In this document: piece by piece, positions 1 through 11,181 of the stretch
How positions within the stretch are numbered: the stretch's first letter is position 1
Layout: every line of letters starts with the position of its first letter
Assembly: GCF_013426205.1 (NCBI RefSeq)
Contig: NC_089422.1
Location: 1,178,001-1,242,000 of the forward strand
Length of the DNA stretch: 64,000 nt
Origin: Metarhizium brunneum
Taxonomy: Eukaryota > Ascomycota > Sordariomycetes > Hypocreales > Clavicipitaceae
Reading direction: 5' to 3'
The notes under the pieces: generated by a model
Databases searched by the model: none
Told to the model about the DNA's origin: nothing
What the model saw: only the letters and a program-made list of their open reading frames with translations
Translations under genes and position numbers: made by a program

Positions 1-1738
1 TGTCTTTTTCGTGAGCTTTCCTGGTGAAGACAGCTCTAGGCTTCGAGCCTTGCTGTTGACGTTGGCGGGGGATCTCCCATTTCTTGACCGTCTGATCCTG
101 AGAGCCAGTGATGAGACACGCTGGTGGATGATCAAGTGGATTGTTTCGTGCAGCAGAACCTTCAGCGGGGACCGACTTTGGGAGGGCAACAGCCCCAAGA
201 GACTCAGCATGACCCGAAAAAGTAGCCCAACAGGTGTAGGAGTTGCGGGCAGAGTCTACACACCACACTCGCGCCGTGTTGTCTTTAGCGCCCGTGACAA
301 TCCAGTGTCCCGACCAGTCGATATCCAAAGAGATGACAATATCTTCATGCCCTCTCAGAAGCGCCACGTCTTGCCCAAAGTAAGGCGTCGCGTGGGAGTC
401 CCACGGCGCTGAAGCTCCCTCTGTCGAGGCTTGAGCTACCGATATCAGTCGAACATCCTCAGAATTAGTTGCCAAGGCCATGATGGATCGATCTGGAAGC
501 AAATAGCCAAGGTCAATGATTTCATCGTGGGTGCCTGAGATGCGACGAAAGGGTTCTGGGATGCCTAGAGAAGCTTCTGATTCTTTGGTAGGTGATTTGT
601 AGAACGCAAGCGTATGATCAACTTGGACGCAGAGAATGAACGACAAGCCAGGAAGATAGATTCCGGCAACAATGCCCTCTTCCTCGCTTCTTTCTGACTG
701 AGCTGGGGTAACTTCCCTGCCGTTGTCTGTATCCCAGATGCGCAAGCAGCCATTTGCGCCAGCTGAGAAGGTAAGGCGACCGTTGTCAATGAACCCGGCC
801 GTTTCCACAAGCTCAAGGCAAGGCACGATTTTTCGAATCTTCCACGACTTCGTATCCCACCAAATAAGGGTTTTGTCCCTGCTTGCGCTAACAAGGGCAT
901 GCTGCTCAGGAGAGTAATCTATCTTCTGGACATCGGATACGTGGGAGTCGAGATTGGCGACGCAACCGCGCTTATTCAGGTCCCAAATTCGTACTTTTCC
1001 GTCCTGGCTACCTGAAGCTAGCCTAAAATTGACGCTGCTCGCGGCTTCAACCTCGTTGTCGGAGTCATCCTCTGCCTGTACGCCTTTCTTGCCTTTTCGC
1101 GAGCTTTTATTGTCCTTGGATCGGGCCGCGATCTCGAAAAAGTGTAAGGCGGATACCAAAACAGACGGGCCGCGGAAAGAATGCGTCACATAACCGCCTG
1201 CAATATCCCACACTTTAATGGTGCCATCAGTTCCGCCGGTCGCGAGCAGTGTGCTTGTGCGATCAACCGCCAAGACCACTACAGGCGTGCCGTGCGGCTT
1301 TAGGGTTTGAGAAAGGGTTGCTTGGACTGTATCGTCGGAGGGGGAGCGCTTTAAAGAGAAGATTCTCATCGATAGCGATCGCGAGCAGAGAATGAGGTGT
1401 GAACCAGATGGAGTTACTACACCGTGGTTAACATGCTGATGACATGGCTTGAGCAGAAAAAAAAAACGTACAAGTCAACGTAGAAACCATTTCCCCATCC
1501 TATCGAGGCATGTCAGCATACGCGCACGTTGCGACTCGTCAACCATGGAAAATTCTCTTACACCTTCAATCTGTGCCAAATGCTTCCCGTTGGCGGGGTT
1601 AGTCAAGACAACATCTTCGCCGAGAGTTGTGGCCAGAATTTGAGCCTCGTTGTCAATTGCAATTGATCCGCCCGTAAATATAGGCCTAATAACATGTTCA
1701 ACATCAAAGGTTGTTTTTAATGGCTGTTTGGTAGCCAT
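1..1738 (-). CDS. UTP13: UTP13-like U3 snoRNP WD40 protein, 3' part outside the window
   Basis: Homologue of yeast Utp13 (human TBL3), a WD40 protein of the UTP-B part of the small-subunit processome, which works in the nucleolus on 18S pre-rRNA. Exon 1 (1738-1562) encodes 59 residues starting MATKQPLKTTFDV and including RPIFTGGSIAIDN and LATTLGEDVVL, typical of the family N-terminus. A GTAAGA donor at 1561 and a TCATCAG acceptor give a 126-nt intron. Exon 2 (1435 to the window edge) stays open to base 1 and carries WD repeats such as TGGTDGTIKVWD, SGSQDGKVRIWDL, SASRDKTLIWWD and TGSQDQTVKKWE. An in-frame ATG at 1783 exists, but 1738 fits the family. The gene is divergent from the next one across 288 bp. 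The C-terminal WD repeats and Utp13 domain are missing because the window ends. Confidence 0.93.
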
Positions 1739-2026
1739 GGCTAAAATCGCAGGTAGTTGCAGCCGATGACCTCGAGTCCTCATGCATTGAATTTCGAACT
1801 TTTTTTTGGGTCCTGTCGGGAAGCCGGCAGTCGTTGGCCGAGTGAATGACTAAGCAAGCCCATTTACCTGGGTACTACTTAGCACAACCACCTGCCGTTA
1901 GTGGGGCCAGGCCAAACATCACTTCCACTTGTCGCAACAACGTCATCATATTAGGGGAGTTTGTTTTATTTACAATTCTGCTTCGGGGATGGCCCGAGTA
2001 GACAATACTTAAAAATATCCGCCGCC

Positions 2027-3802
2027 ATGGGTATGCAGGGGCCTCTCACTGCCCAGGCCTTGGTATGGCTCATTACCATGTATCTGTCTCGTTCAAGCTA
2101 ATCACTCTCCAGGGCCGCTCTCCATATGACGAAGTCGTTGATGGGGAAGGCGAGGACGATCCGCGTCATCCCACGCAGCAGTATGACTATCGTGGCCGCC
2201 CCATCAACCCAGAAACCAAGAGGATGAACCGCGACCTCATCAGGGCTCATAACGAAGTAATGTTGGTGATTGGAGTAGCGGAGCCAGAGAACCCTCACCC
2301 TGGATCAGAGTACGAATCGCAGTGTCGACACGAAATATATGAGGAATCCATGGGTTTTCAATTGCGTACCCCGGCTCAAATTTGCATTGAGTCTGCGGGC
2401 GTTTTTGGCGTCCACGGCCTTCGTCAGCGAATCTTGGTGTGTACTAGCATGCCTCTGGTCACATGAAACGATTCTGAATTACGATGTTAATTTATTCATG
2501 CTGCAGATTTACAAAAAATACTCCCAGATACCATTCTGGGAGTTATTTCGGCGAGCCAGAACTGATTTCTCTCTTACCAGAGACGTCCTAGCTGGCGCCC
2601 CAACAGCCTTGCTCAGCGACTACATCGAAAGAATGGTGGCACCCTTATGGGTTAGTGATGATGATGAAGATAAGAAAGTACTTCGTCGTGTGTATGTTTT
2701 CCCTTCCTAAAAGTTCCTCGTAGTTTGCCATCTAACTAGGAATAGGATCCATGAAATCTGGTCCTATTTAAGAATCCATCTAGAGTTGCACGTCGCTATG
2801 CAACGCCTGGGGATTCTGCCCAATGCATTGTGGTTGCCTCACCCCAGTTTCTTTATCCCGTTTACCAAATCCTCACCAATACCTGCTCCACCGTCACTTG
2901 ATGACTACTCGATACCATCCCTATTAAAATGGGTCGGGGGTGCCTTGATATCAGCAACTCCGTTCCTTGTGTGGATTATGGCTCAAAGGATGGTGCGTGA
3001 CTGGAAACATCCAATATGGTCACGCATATTTAGGAATCTTCCAAGTACTCTTTTTAAGATCCACAGATTACCGTTTTCACTGCAATTCCCTCTTCCGCCG
3101 CTCAACACCCAAGTTGCCCCGCCGCCGCCACCTAATCCTCCTCGAGTCGTGGACACGGATGCAGAGAATCGAACACAGGTCGAGAGCAGTGGTGGCGACA
3201 TGCCGGAGCAAACCGGGGACACGACTCCAGGAGGTCGGCCAGCCGAGCCGCAGACGCCCCGCCGGGCAAGTTTATTCTCGACTAGAGGGGACGAGTACCC
3301 CAGTGATGATGAAGATAACGAAGGAGTCAGTGCCACTTTGATAAGTTTTGATGTGGAGGCTTCAGAGTCTCAAGACGCACCGCCTGGTCTTTGGTCAGCG
3401 GAATTACGGCCTAGCGCAGGCTCAGATTCTCGATCGAATGGAAGCCCGCAGCCCATATATTTAGATACTTTGCTCACGCAATTGCCAGCAGCCATGGCAG
3501 CTCACGTGCTTGTGGATGCTGTGTCCAGAGTTTTGATGGCACCCTATGAGGCCACAGCTCTTCGACTAGTCGCTCGCTCTTTCCGCAGTCGACAGGGCCT
3601 GCCATGCTGGGATATTTACAATGCGAATATGCTTAGTGGGTTTACAAGCACAGCGTTGGTCAACTTCTTGGGCAGTCAGCTGTTGCATCTAACTCTTGCC
3701 AGTGAGGCTTGGGCGGTTGTTACATGCGTGTCGCAATGGTTCCACATGACTGATGAGGAGTGGAAAATCGAGGATACCAAGACACGAGAGTCGTCGGTTT
3801 AG
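2027..3802 (+). CDS. conserved hypothetical membrane-type protein, 533 aa
   Basis: Function not recognised. Four exons are inferred: 2027-2062, 2113-2436, 2507-2691 and 2746-3802, all in phase. The start lies in a strong GCCGCCATGG context. The first intron is only 50 nt and contains the branch sequence GCTAATCAC before CTCTCCAG. The N-terminal half has the conserved-looking segments YRGRPINPETKR, NEVMLVIGVAEPEN and YKKYSQIPFWELF. A hydrophobic segment near residues 245-265 (WVGGALISATPFLVWIMAQRM) looks membrane-spanning. It is followed by a proline-rich, acidic low-complexity linker (about 290-410). The tail (about 415-520) is again hydrophobic, with LPAAMAAHVLVDAVSRVLM and a later Leu/Ala-rich stretch. 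The pattern recalls uncharacterised proteins of Sordariomycetes, but that is memory of a family without a known role. Confidence 0.8.
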
Positions 3803-6252
3803 TTGTTCACAAGACCTGCTATCTGACTATGTCCCAGGAAGAGGAAAGTTCAGATAATTCATGGCTGGCGGGGACCTGAATCAGCCAGCTTGGGAAGTGG
3901 CGTTGCATCAAGGGAAATGGGCATTCTTACTAGTTACTACACTTATACCCTGTACCATCAACTTTTTATAGTACTACTCACGGACGGCCTACATGGCGGA
4001 GAAAATGACAGCGAGCTTTATTTCTTTGTTGGTCGGTGACATCTCTTAAGGCAGTTGAAGTGGCTATGAAATGAAACGACCAACCTGCGTCAACTCGGGA
4101 TAGGTTAAACTGAGAAATTCGAGGCTGATCGAATAGATGTCGCCGAGGACAGGAGCCAGGGCCACCTGTTCGACGCCGAGCCTACGGGCATGTGCTCGAA
4201 GAACTGGGTTGGAAATGTCAATTTTCCCCGGTGAGAATGCTGTGACGAGCACCGGTCCTTTTACACCGCAACTTACACAGGTATAATAGTACCGATTGCA
4301 ACCCCCGATCGCGCAACCCTGCGTCAAATAGGTGTTTTATACCTAACTAACCTTTTGTCTCGCGGCTCAATGACCAATTCAAGGTAAGTAAGCAACTCAC
4401 GGCGAAAAGTTGGCGGAGGCTGGATCCCGCGCAATCAAGCAATAAATGTATGCGTCGCAACAACAGGATTCAACAAATCGAAGACACACAAATTCCCAGT
4501 GCCATTCTCGTACCTCGACTATGGAGTAGCTTGAGTTGGACTGGCTTCTGTATTTGCGTACTTACAAATAAGACAGCGGTGTGGTCGTGGTCAATAGACG
4601 CCAGTGAATGCCTGCTTACGGAGTATATTATATGTCAGATAGGTGATGACAGCGGCTCAGGTGTATACTTGGGTCCCTTTGTTTTTAGCCGGCTCTAGGA
4701 AAGGCGACATGGATGACTGCCTGATGGCATGTCATATGAGATACAGATTTGCATGCGACAGGGAAAAGGGACCGGTGCTCCCTTTCACATTGGTTCGCGG
4801 CCAGCTCCATGTCCCGACAAACAAAACATGGCCGATTGCTCAAAACGTCACACCAGGTATCCTGACCAGACCCTTTGAATGGAGGTTGAAGCTTCTTGGT
4901 GAATTGCCGCTGTCAGTTGCAAGGCCCCCTGGTCCATTCACCAGGGAACAAGAATGAGGCTTGTTCACCCGGGCGACCGACCGGCTTAAACGCGCTCGCT
5001 ACTCCGTATTTCCTCCACCAGCACTCGCTGGGCAAAAGATTTGCTGCAGGACCTTTGAGAACTATCAAAAGACATGTCTGCGGCTCAGAATAATGTGAAA
5101 TTCTTCCTTGGGTGCACGGCTCATCTTCGATGTCGGCGGCAAAGCAGCTCCGGCGGCAGAAACGGGCTTGCTTTCCAGATGTCTCATCCGACACAAATAC
5201 TTGGGCCTGGTCGGATATTTTCGAGCCCTTGCCCTAATTTTCCGAGGATACCTAGGTACTCCTGCGCTCTATGGAAAATTTCAAACCAGACAGTCGCCTT
5301 ACAGAGTACTCGGTGCTCCGTACGTTCGCCTCATTTTTCTCTTGACGTGGACCATGCCCCCCTTTCGATTGTTATTTACCGGACGCGTTGCCCGCCCGAT
5401 TTTATCATCGATTGGCTCTTTTAAATTGCTTTGCTTTCTTTTTTTTCCGAGGGCTCCGTGAACTTGTGAAGTCTTCGTGTGAGAGTGACGGTTGGGGTGC
5501 CAGGGCCGAGCTCGGCGGCAGGCCAGAGCATGAGTCGGAAACGAATGAGCCGCAACTCATGGTTCCAGGATGTAGTCTATCTCCTGGGGGAGAGCACGAG
5601 TAGGGGCTTGGCGGACGAATTGTACGAAGACACCGGCCTCTAGAGCGAATGGCGCAAACTTATACTAGGAATGCAGTCTTTGGAGCCGGGGCCCAACAGA
5701 TGGTACTTGGACGGAGGCCGGAAGTAACTCCGTGAGCTGAGCGGCGCTTGCAGCTCAAAAGCCACAAAGCAGGGCGTTTGGAACGATGTTGCGTGGAAAT
5801 GATAGGTTGTAGAATACGGACTGAGCACTCAACGAGTAGATCTCCCCTCTGCTGCCGTATCAGCCTCCTTGGGAACCCTCAGCGCTGACACATGCTGCTT
5901 GCATGAGAAACGCACGTGCGAAAGAGAAGCAAGATCGGGAAACTCGCTTCATAATGATTCACTGTGCCTCTCCTGTACATTGCGGGTAGAGAGCTCCGTT
6001 TGGGAATGACGCCGGTTCTTGCATCTCACGGCTTCACATCCCCGATGCCAAATGTACGGCTGTTGACTTGGGACGACCCACAAAGTGCACTGTCTAAACC
6101 CGTTCGAGTGCCTTGATTCCTGTGTACTTCTCTTCCCTCCGTACTTTCGACAACCTTGTCGTGTGTCCGAGCGTTGTTGTTGAGAGATGATGACTTGGCC
6201 TGCGCCTTCCGGGCCATGTGGGACGTCCGCATGCAGCAAACCCAACTTGATA
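3803..6252. other. gene-free stretch
   Basis: About 2.4 kb without a convincing gene. Short ORFs on both strands (for example 4064-4327 minus, 87 codons) show no recognisable domain or splice-supported extension. Two copies of the recurrent 9-mer TACGGAGTA/TACTCCGTA lie at 4617 and 5000, a TGCTCCGTA variant at 5314, and a TACCTAGGTA palindrome at 5249. No tRNA was seen. Confidence 0.6.
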
Positions 6253-6527
6253 TCCCTTTGAATGTGCGCAGGTCCAATCGATGTATTTAACCTACTTTTT
6301 TTATGATATTTAAGGATATATAAGGATACTTGAAGATACTTAAAAATGTTAATTAATACTTAAAAATATTTAAAAATACTTAAATGTTTTTAAATGTTTT
6401 TAAAATCTTAATAATTTTTATTATTATATAATCTTTTAGTTAATATATACATCTTTAAAATACGTAATTATTATTAGCTAGAACCCTGGTCCGTTATAAA
6501 AACTAGACCTGCGCACATTCAAAGGGA
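6253..6527 (+). mobile_element. MITE-like TIR element, copy 1 (TA-flanked)
   Basis: A 275-bp AT-rich element bounded by perfect terminal inverted repeats beginning TCCCTTTGAATGTGCGCAGG (about 22 bp). TA dinucleotides lie immediately outside at 6251-6252 and 6528-6529, as expected for a Tc1/mariner-type target duplication. The interior holds runs of near-repeats of ATACTTAAAAAT and has no coding capacity, so the element is non-autonomous. A second copy, in the opposite orientation, lies at 55136-55377 and shares terminal and subterminal sequence. Several differences between the copies in the subterminal part are C/T or G/A transitions giving A/T in this copy, which suggests RIP-type decay (inference). 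No transposase source is visible in the window. Confidence 0.85.
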
Positions 6528-6529
6528 TA

Positions 6530-8427
6530 CAACACGCCGCGCGGTACGTACATATCCCTGGCTTAGACTGTCGGTGGCGTCTGGTCAGAAGCCCGGGTTT
6601 ACAATTCCATCATACAGGCTATCCCGGGCCATGATATCTCGTCTAGCTAGCCGTCACAGCCCTGCCTCCCACAACTCTCGGAGCCGAAAAAGGTGAACCT
6701 GCTTGGATATACCGACACGGCACCAAGTATGTGAACACGAGGTTCTAGACTTGCGGGAATCGGGAAAGGGTTCCGCTGTTGCTGAATACTGGACGAAGCT
6801 TCCACCAAGGTTATTCTACGGCGCGACGAATGCTGGCCAAGACTCTTCCCTTGGTGGAAACAGCAAGAATATTGTCTCCCTCTCATAGTTCCTTCGCACA
6901 CGCCCCTTTCATTTGCCGACCTTGCTGCGTTTGCGTAAGCCGATGGCAGCCATCCTGGTCATTATGCTCGGCTTGGGTTCGCTGTCAAACTCAAGCCTAT
7001 GGCATCACTTGATGCCGCCGCCAAGGGTTCGCAACACGAAAAGAAAAAGAAAGAAACCGTGAAGCAGGGGTGGGCCCCCGCCGGAGACTTTCTGAGAGCT
7101 GTTTTTTTGGTATGTCCTTTTCCAAGTCGATGGTCGGGTTTCTCGAGGTGCTTAAATACCAGGCTTGCTGCCACTGCTAGTACCATTCATTCACCACACT
7201 CGGACACACAGGCATCCATACACATATACACATATACACATCCATCCCAAATCTTGTACATATTCGAAACATGCCTATCATTGCCATGGCGCGGGTCAAT
7301 GAAAGTCGTCTTGTCATAATCCGGAAACCAACTGGGAGGCCGGCCCCAGGTCCGACGAAACCCAAGAGAGGTATCTCGAGGGCCTGATGGTGTCCATTAT
7401 CGACGATGCTTGATCAGTCGGGTCGAACACTATGGAGATGTATAAAAACGTCATCTGGTGTGCCGTGATGATGCCGCTGTTGCCAGCGATCTGGGGTGAG
7501 TATAGGGATGCCATTTCCTCTTCTGCAAGACAGATACTGATGACAAATGCAGACTCTATATTTTAAAGGGGTTCAAGGCGGCATAAGGATTCGCTGAAAA
7601 GTTATTTTTTCTATTCTTTATGATGACCTCGCTTCCCTTGCTTGGGCGAACGACACGGGCTGTTGGAGACGACGGGGCGACAGAGCCACGACTACCTTGA
7701 CGGCAAACGATGGGACGGTCATGCCAGTTTACTGTTTATTGTTGATAGAGAATTGCAATCCATTACTTGGACGCCGAGAGATATTTCATACTGCAAGTGA
7801 GGTTCATGGACGGTGCGTGTACGCTGCCATTGGTTGTGACTTGTGCCGTGTCCTCCAGCTCCAGCTCCGGCCGAATGAGAAGACTCAGACATATGCCAAA
7901 CACGGTACGGCCAATAATGACGGTTTATTTCCCCAGGACCAGCTTATTCATGACATGCTTTCGCTCCGTCATGACTAACCAGCACGACACCTGCGGGAGA
8001 GTCAGGACCAAGGAATACCTCGTCGGTACGCATCACGCCTGCAGTCATGATGTATGGATGTAGCGCACCACAGCAACCACACTCCAAGTCGTCACAGACA
8101 CTTGAAGCGTGCTGCTGCGCCTTGAGCTGCTGGTGTGTCCCAATGCCATCACCGCCATGGTTGGACTGGGTTGGGCTGTTGCCCGTTCGGCAGCATCATG
8201 GCTGCGCGGAGAGGGACGGATGAGGCTCTTTGCCAATCTTGGACCCAAGGAGGACCGCTGACTCTGGTGACAAGATTTCCCAATCCTGCGGCCTGCATGG
8301 GGCCTTGATGGAAGCAGTTGTGTTCCTTGCCCCTCTGAGAAAAAAGTATAAATAAGGGCATTGCGATGAGGCACGAATCTACTGCACATCAAGTGGCAAG
8401 GCCCCTTTCTGGACTTGTTTGAGCAGC
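6530..8427. other. gene-free stretch upstream of the DUF6594 gene
   Basis: No coding region recognised. It contains short CA/TA-rich microsatellite sequence near 7205-7250 (repeated ACACATAT) and scattered small ORFs without domains. The last few hundred bases should hold the promoter of the gene at 8428, but no named control site could be assigned. Confidence 0.5.
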
Positions 8428-9593
8428 ATGACGGCCCCTCGAGCCTCTGAAGATATTGCAGACCGCACCACAACCGGACTATCCGGGGTAACTGTGGGCT
8501 CATATGGTACGGGAGCCGCTCGTGATACACTGACTCCGGTTGCAGAAGAAGGCCAGACTCCAGGTATGTCGCCCGGGACGCCAGTCAAGACTCAAGACTG
8601 ATCTGATCTGTCTTGTCTACACAGCAGCCCTCAAGGAACTGCCCTCCAAAGATGATCTCCGGGGTACGTGCATAGTCCGGCCCATGATTGCGCAACGCGC
8701 TGACTCCAGACTCCATGACCAATGTTTGAAGACAATTACGGGCCTCTCTCGGTTGCTTCCCTCGCCAACCTAGACAAGTCGTTCGGCTTCACCCTGGCCC
8801 ATCACGGCGCTGCCTATCTCACCCAGCACCATTTAGATCGCAAAATCGACCGCGTATTCAGGCAAATCGTCTATTCAATCCGCACGACTTCGTCTTACCC
8901 AGACCATCTCGGCGACCAACTGGAAGACCTGGTCTGCAGGAAATGTGAGTTCCCTCCGAAAACACGCATGTGACCTGGTTCAGGAACCGGCAACTCACCC
9001 TTGGCCTCTCTAATCTGCCCAGACAAGCTCACCCATTACCAACGGGGCATTCTGCAGCTCGACACGCCTACCAAAGCTGCCGTCGGCGAGCTCAACACCT
9101 TCGCAGACGCAAGAGTCGGCGCAGACCAAGCCCGCTACTTGTCCCGGGACCCCAAGGACTATGCCATCGTGGGCACCATCAGCAAGCTCGACCTGATGGT
9201 GGGACAAGTGGCCACGCCTCCCATCGGGGAGAAGATTTTTGTGCGTCTCTCGCTTTTTCTGCGCTGGCTTCGATCGAGGCTGACCCGCGACAGAAACCGC
9301 TGCTGAAAAGCCTCCATCGCTCTCCTGGCATGGACATCCGCGACTACCCGAGCTGGCCGTTTCGCATACTCTCGCGAACCATTGTCACCTGCCTCCTCGC
9401 GGCGTTGTTCTGCGTCCCCGTCGTCATCCAGGCCTCTGGCCTTGTGTCAAGGGGCGGCGCTATCGCGGCGTTTGCTGTCGCCGTCACCGTGGGATGCTTC
9501 ATCGTAAACGTCATTTTCCAGGACGTCAAGGCCAACACTATGCTGACGCTGGCCCTTGCGGCTCTTCTTAGCAATTGTCTCAAGAGCGACTAG
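8428..9593 (+). CDS. DUF6594 family membrane protein, 301 aa
   Basis: Five exons join in phase: 8428-8563, 8625-8663, 8732-8944, 9023-9240 and 9294-9593. Donors GTATGT, GTACGT, GTGAGT and GTGCGT pair with canonical AG acceptors. The second exon is only 39 nt. The N-terminus is polar and probably disordered. The middle (about 70-200) is helical and charged, with YKLTHYQRGILQLDTPT and SKLDLMVGQVATPPIGE. The C-terminus has three hydrophobic segments: around TIVTCLLAALFCVPVVIQ, around AIAAFAVAVTVGCFIVNV and around ANTMLTLALAALLSNCL. This layout, a helical core plus a C-terminal membrane cluster, matches the fungal DUF6594 family, which is of unknown function and often multicopy in ascomycetes. 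The family call comes from layout and motif similarity. The exact third acceptor (AAG before ACAATTACG) is the weakest join. Confidence 0.78.
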
Positions 9594-11181
9594 TAGACAC
9601 CATGCGCTAACCTGACGGCACAATCTGTCTCTGAGTTGGGTTGGATAGCGATTTTTTGTTTTTGCTCTTCCTTTTGGAGGGCTACAAAGATTATGGACAG
9701 CTCATTATGTTGGCTGTTTTTCCGTCTTGACTCTTTTGCCTTTTCTGGGGTTATATTTGATGTACGATGAACGGATCGGTCGTTCGTTTTGTCATGCCAG
9801 CTCCTGTTTCAATGCATCTCGCCATTTGTGAAGAGCTCGTAGCTTGGAAGCGTTAGTTTTGCCGTCTGCAGCCATTCCATGGAGGAAAAAAGAGAAGAAA
9901 AAACCACGTCTAGAGATAAACAAATTTCCGTTGATGCTTTCTACACAGCCAAACTTTGAACCCGCGTCGGGCGTCACCAAGACACCCGTTAGCTCTGCCT
10001 TGATTCTCGACACAGGCTATGATACGCTTCAGCCTTCAATACTCGCCCGTCTGCTACAATGAAGTGGGAATTGTAGCATCAGGCCCTCGCCGACATATGT
10101 ATAGGTCAAGCTTTGTCTGCCGTCATGGGCGAGTATCTCGAAGCTGGCAACTCACCCGCCAACCCACGGCCCTTCAATACGGGCGGCTCACGTACCGACC
10201 AACATCCAGAGAGCCTCAATCCGACTACCATGACGGGATCTTTCTTTTTGCTGACCGCAAGTTTATCCCGCGCCGCGTTTGCCAGGACAAAAGACCAGCT
10301 GACGCCTCTCAGCCCAGGCAAACCTCTCCTCGGCGCCGAGACACATCGAGTCAATCAATCGCTCTCGACTACTGGCAACGGCCTGCGCGCTGCGCGTCCA
10401 CTGTTGCGCTGCACATGTCGGCACGCAACCACCACCTGCGCGCCGGCCAATAGGTGCGGATGCCCGGCACACAGAGGCTGCAGGGCCAGGTCATCGGCCA
10501 CCTGCCCGTGGGAGCCTTCGTCTCAGCATGATGTGTACTTCAAGTCACTCCCATGTTCCCTCGGGACAGGCTGGCCGGCCGGTCCGGCACTGCGCGATGG
10601 ACATTTCTTCTTACCGCCGGTGCGGCCGTAGGAGATCCGGGGCCCTTGATGGACGGCTGCGGGCTGGAGGGACGGGATGAACCTTGGGGCCGGAGGGGCG
10701 AGGATGTGCAGGCTGTCTGGTGTCGATGTGTTGGACAGCCTCGCGGGCGGTGAGTGCTGGCGATTAGTGAAGGAAGTCGTCATCATCAAGGGGATTTGGC
10801 CCTGAGATTGCGGAATGATTGGGATGCTGAGGGACGCTGACCGTGCATGTCAACGCTCTCGGTCCATCGAGCTGTAAAGAAGGGGGAGTATCCTGGTCAG
10901 CGACTCTCGGTACGGATAGGGGATCAAGCGAGGTATTCTATTTGTTGGGTATGGTTTTCTCAAATCATGTAGCGCGCTCACTCTCTCCTCGCACAACCCC
11001 AACCCTATACGTAGATTACAATTCGTCTCACTCGCAATAAATACATCTCGTGTCATTGTGCCATGCCTGTTCCACCATGTACCCAAGCGCCTGCTCGTAT
11101 TCACAAAAGTAGCCGTCATCGCACGGACAGCATGTCATCGTTAAAAACGCCTGCTCCAACAAGGTCTCACATGCGAGTAGC
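9594..11181. other. intergenic, between two convergent 3' ends
   Basis: About 1.6 kb between the DUF6594 stop codon and the MCM5 stop codon. It contains GC-rich and G-run segments near 10550-10740. Small overlapping ORFs on both strands have no domain and are probably chance. No RNA gene or repeat recognised. Confidence 0.5.

Noticed and set aside
4064..4327. 87-codon minus-strand ORF
   Set aside because: No family recognised and no good splice extension found. Not enough to call a gene.
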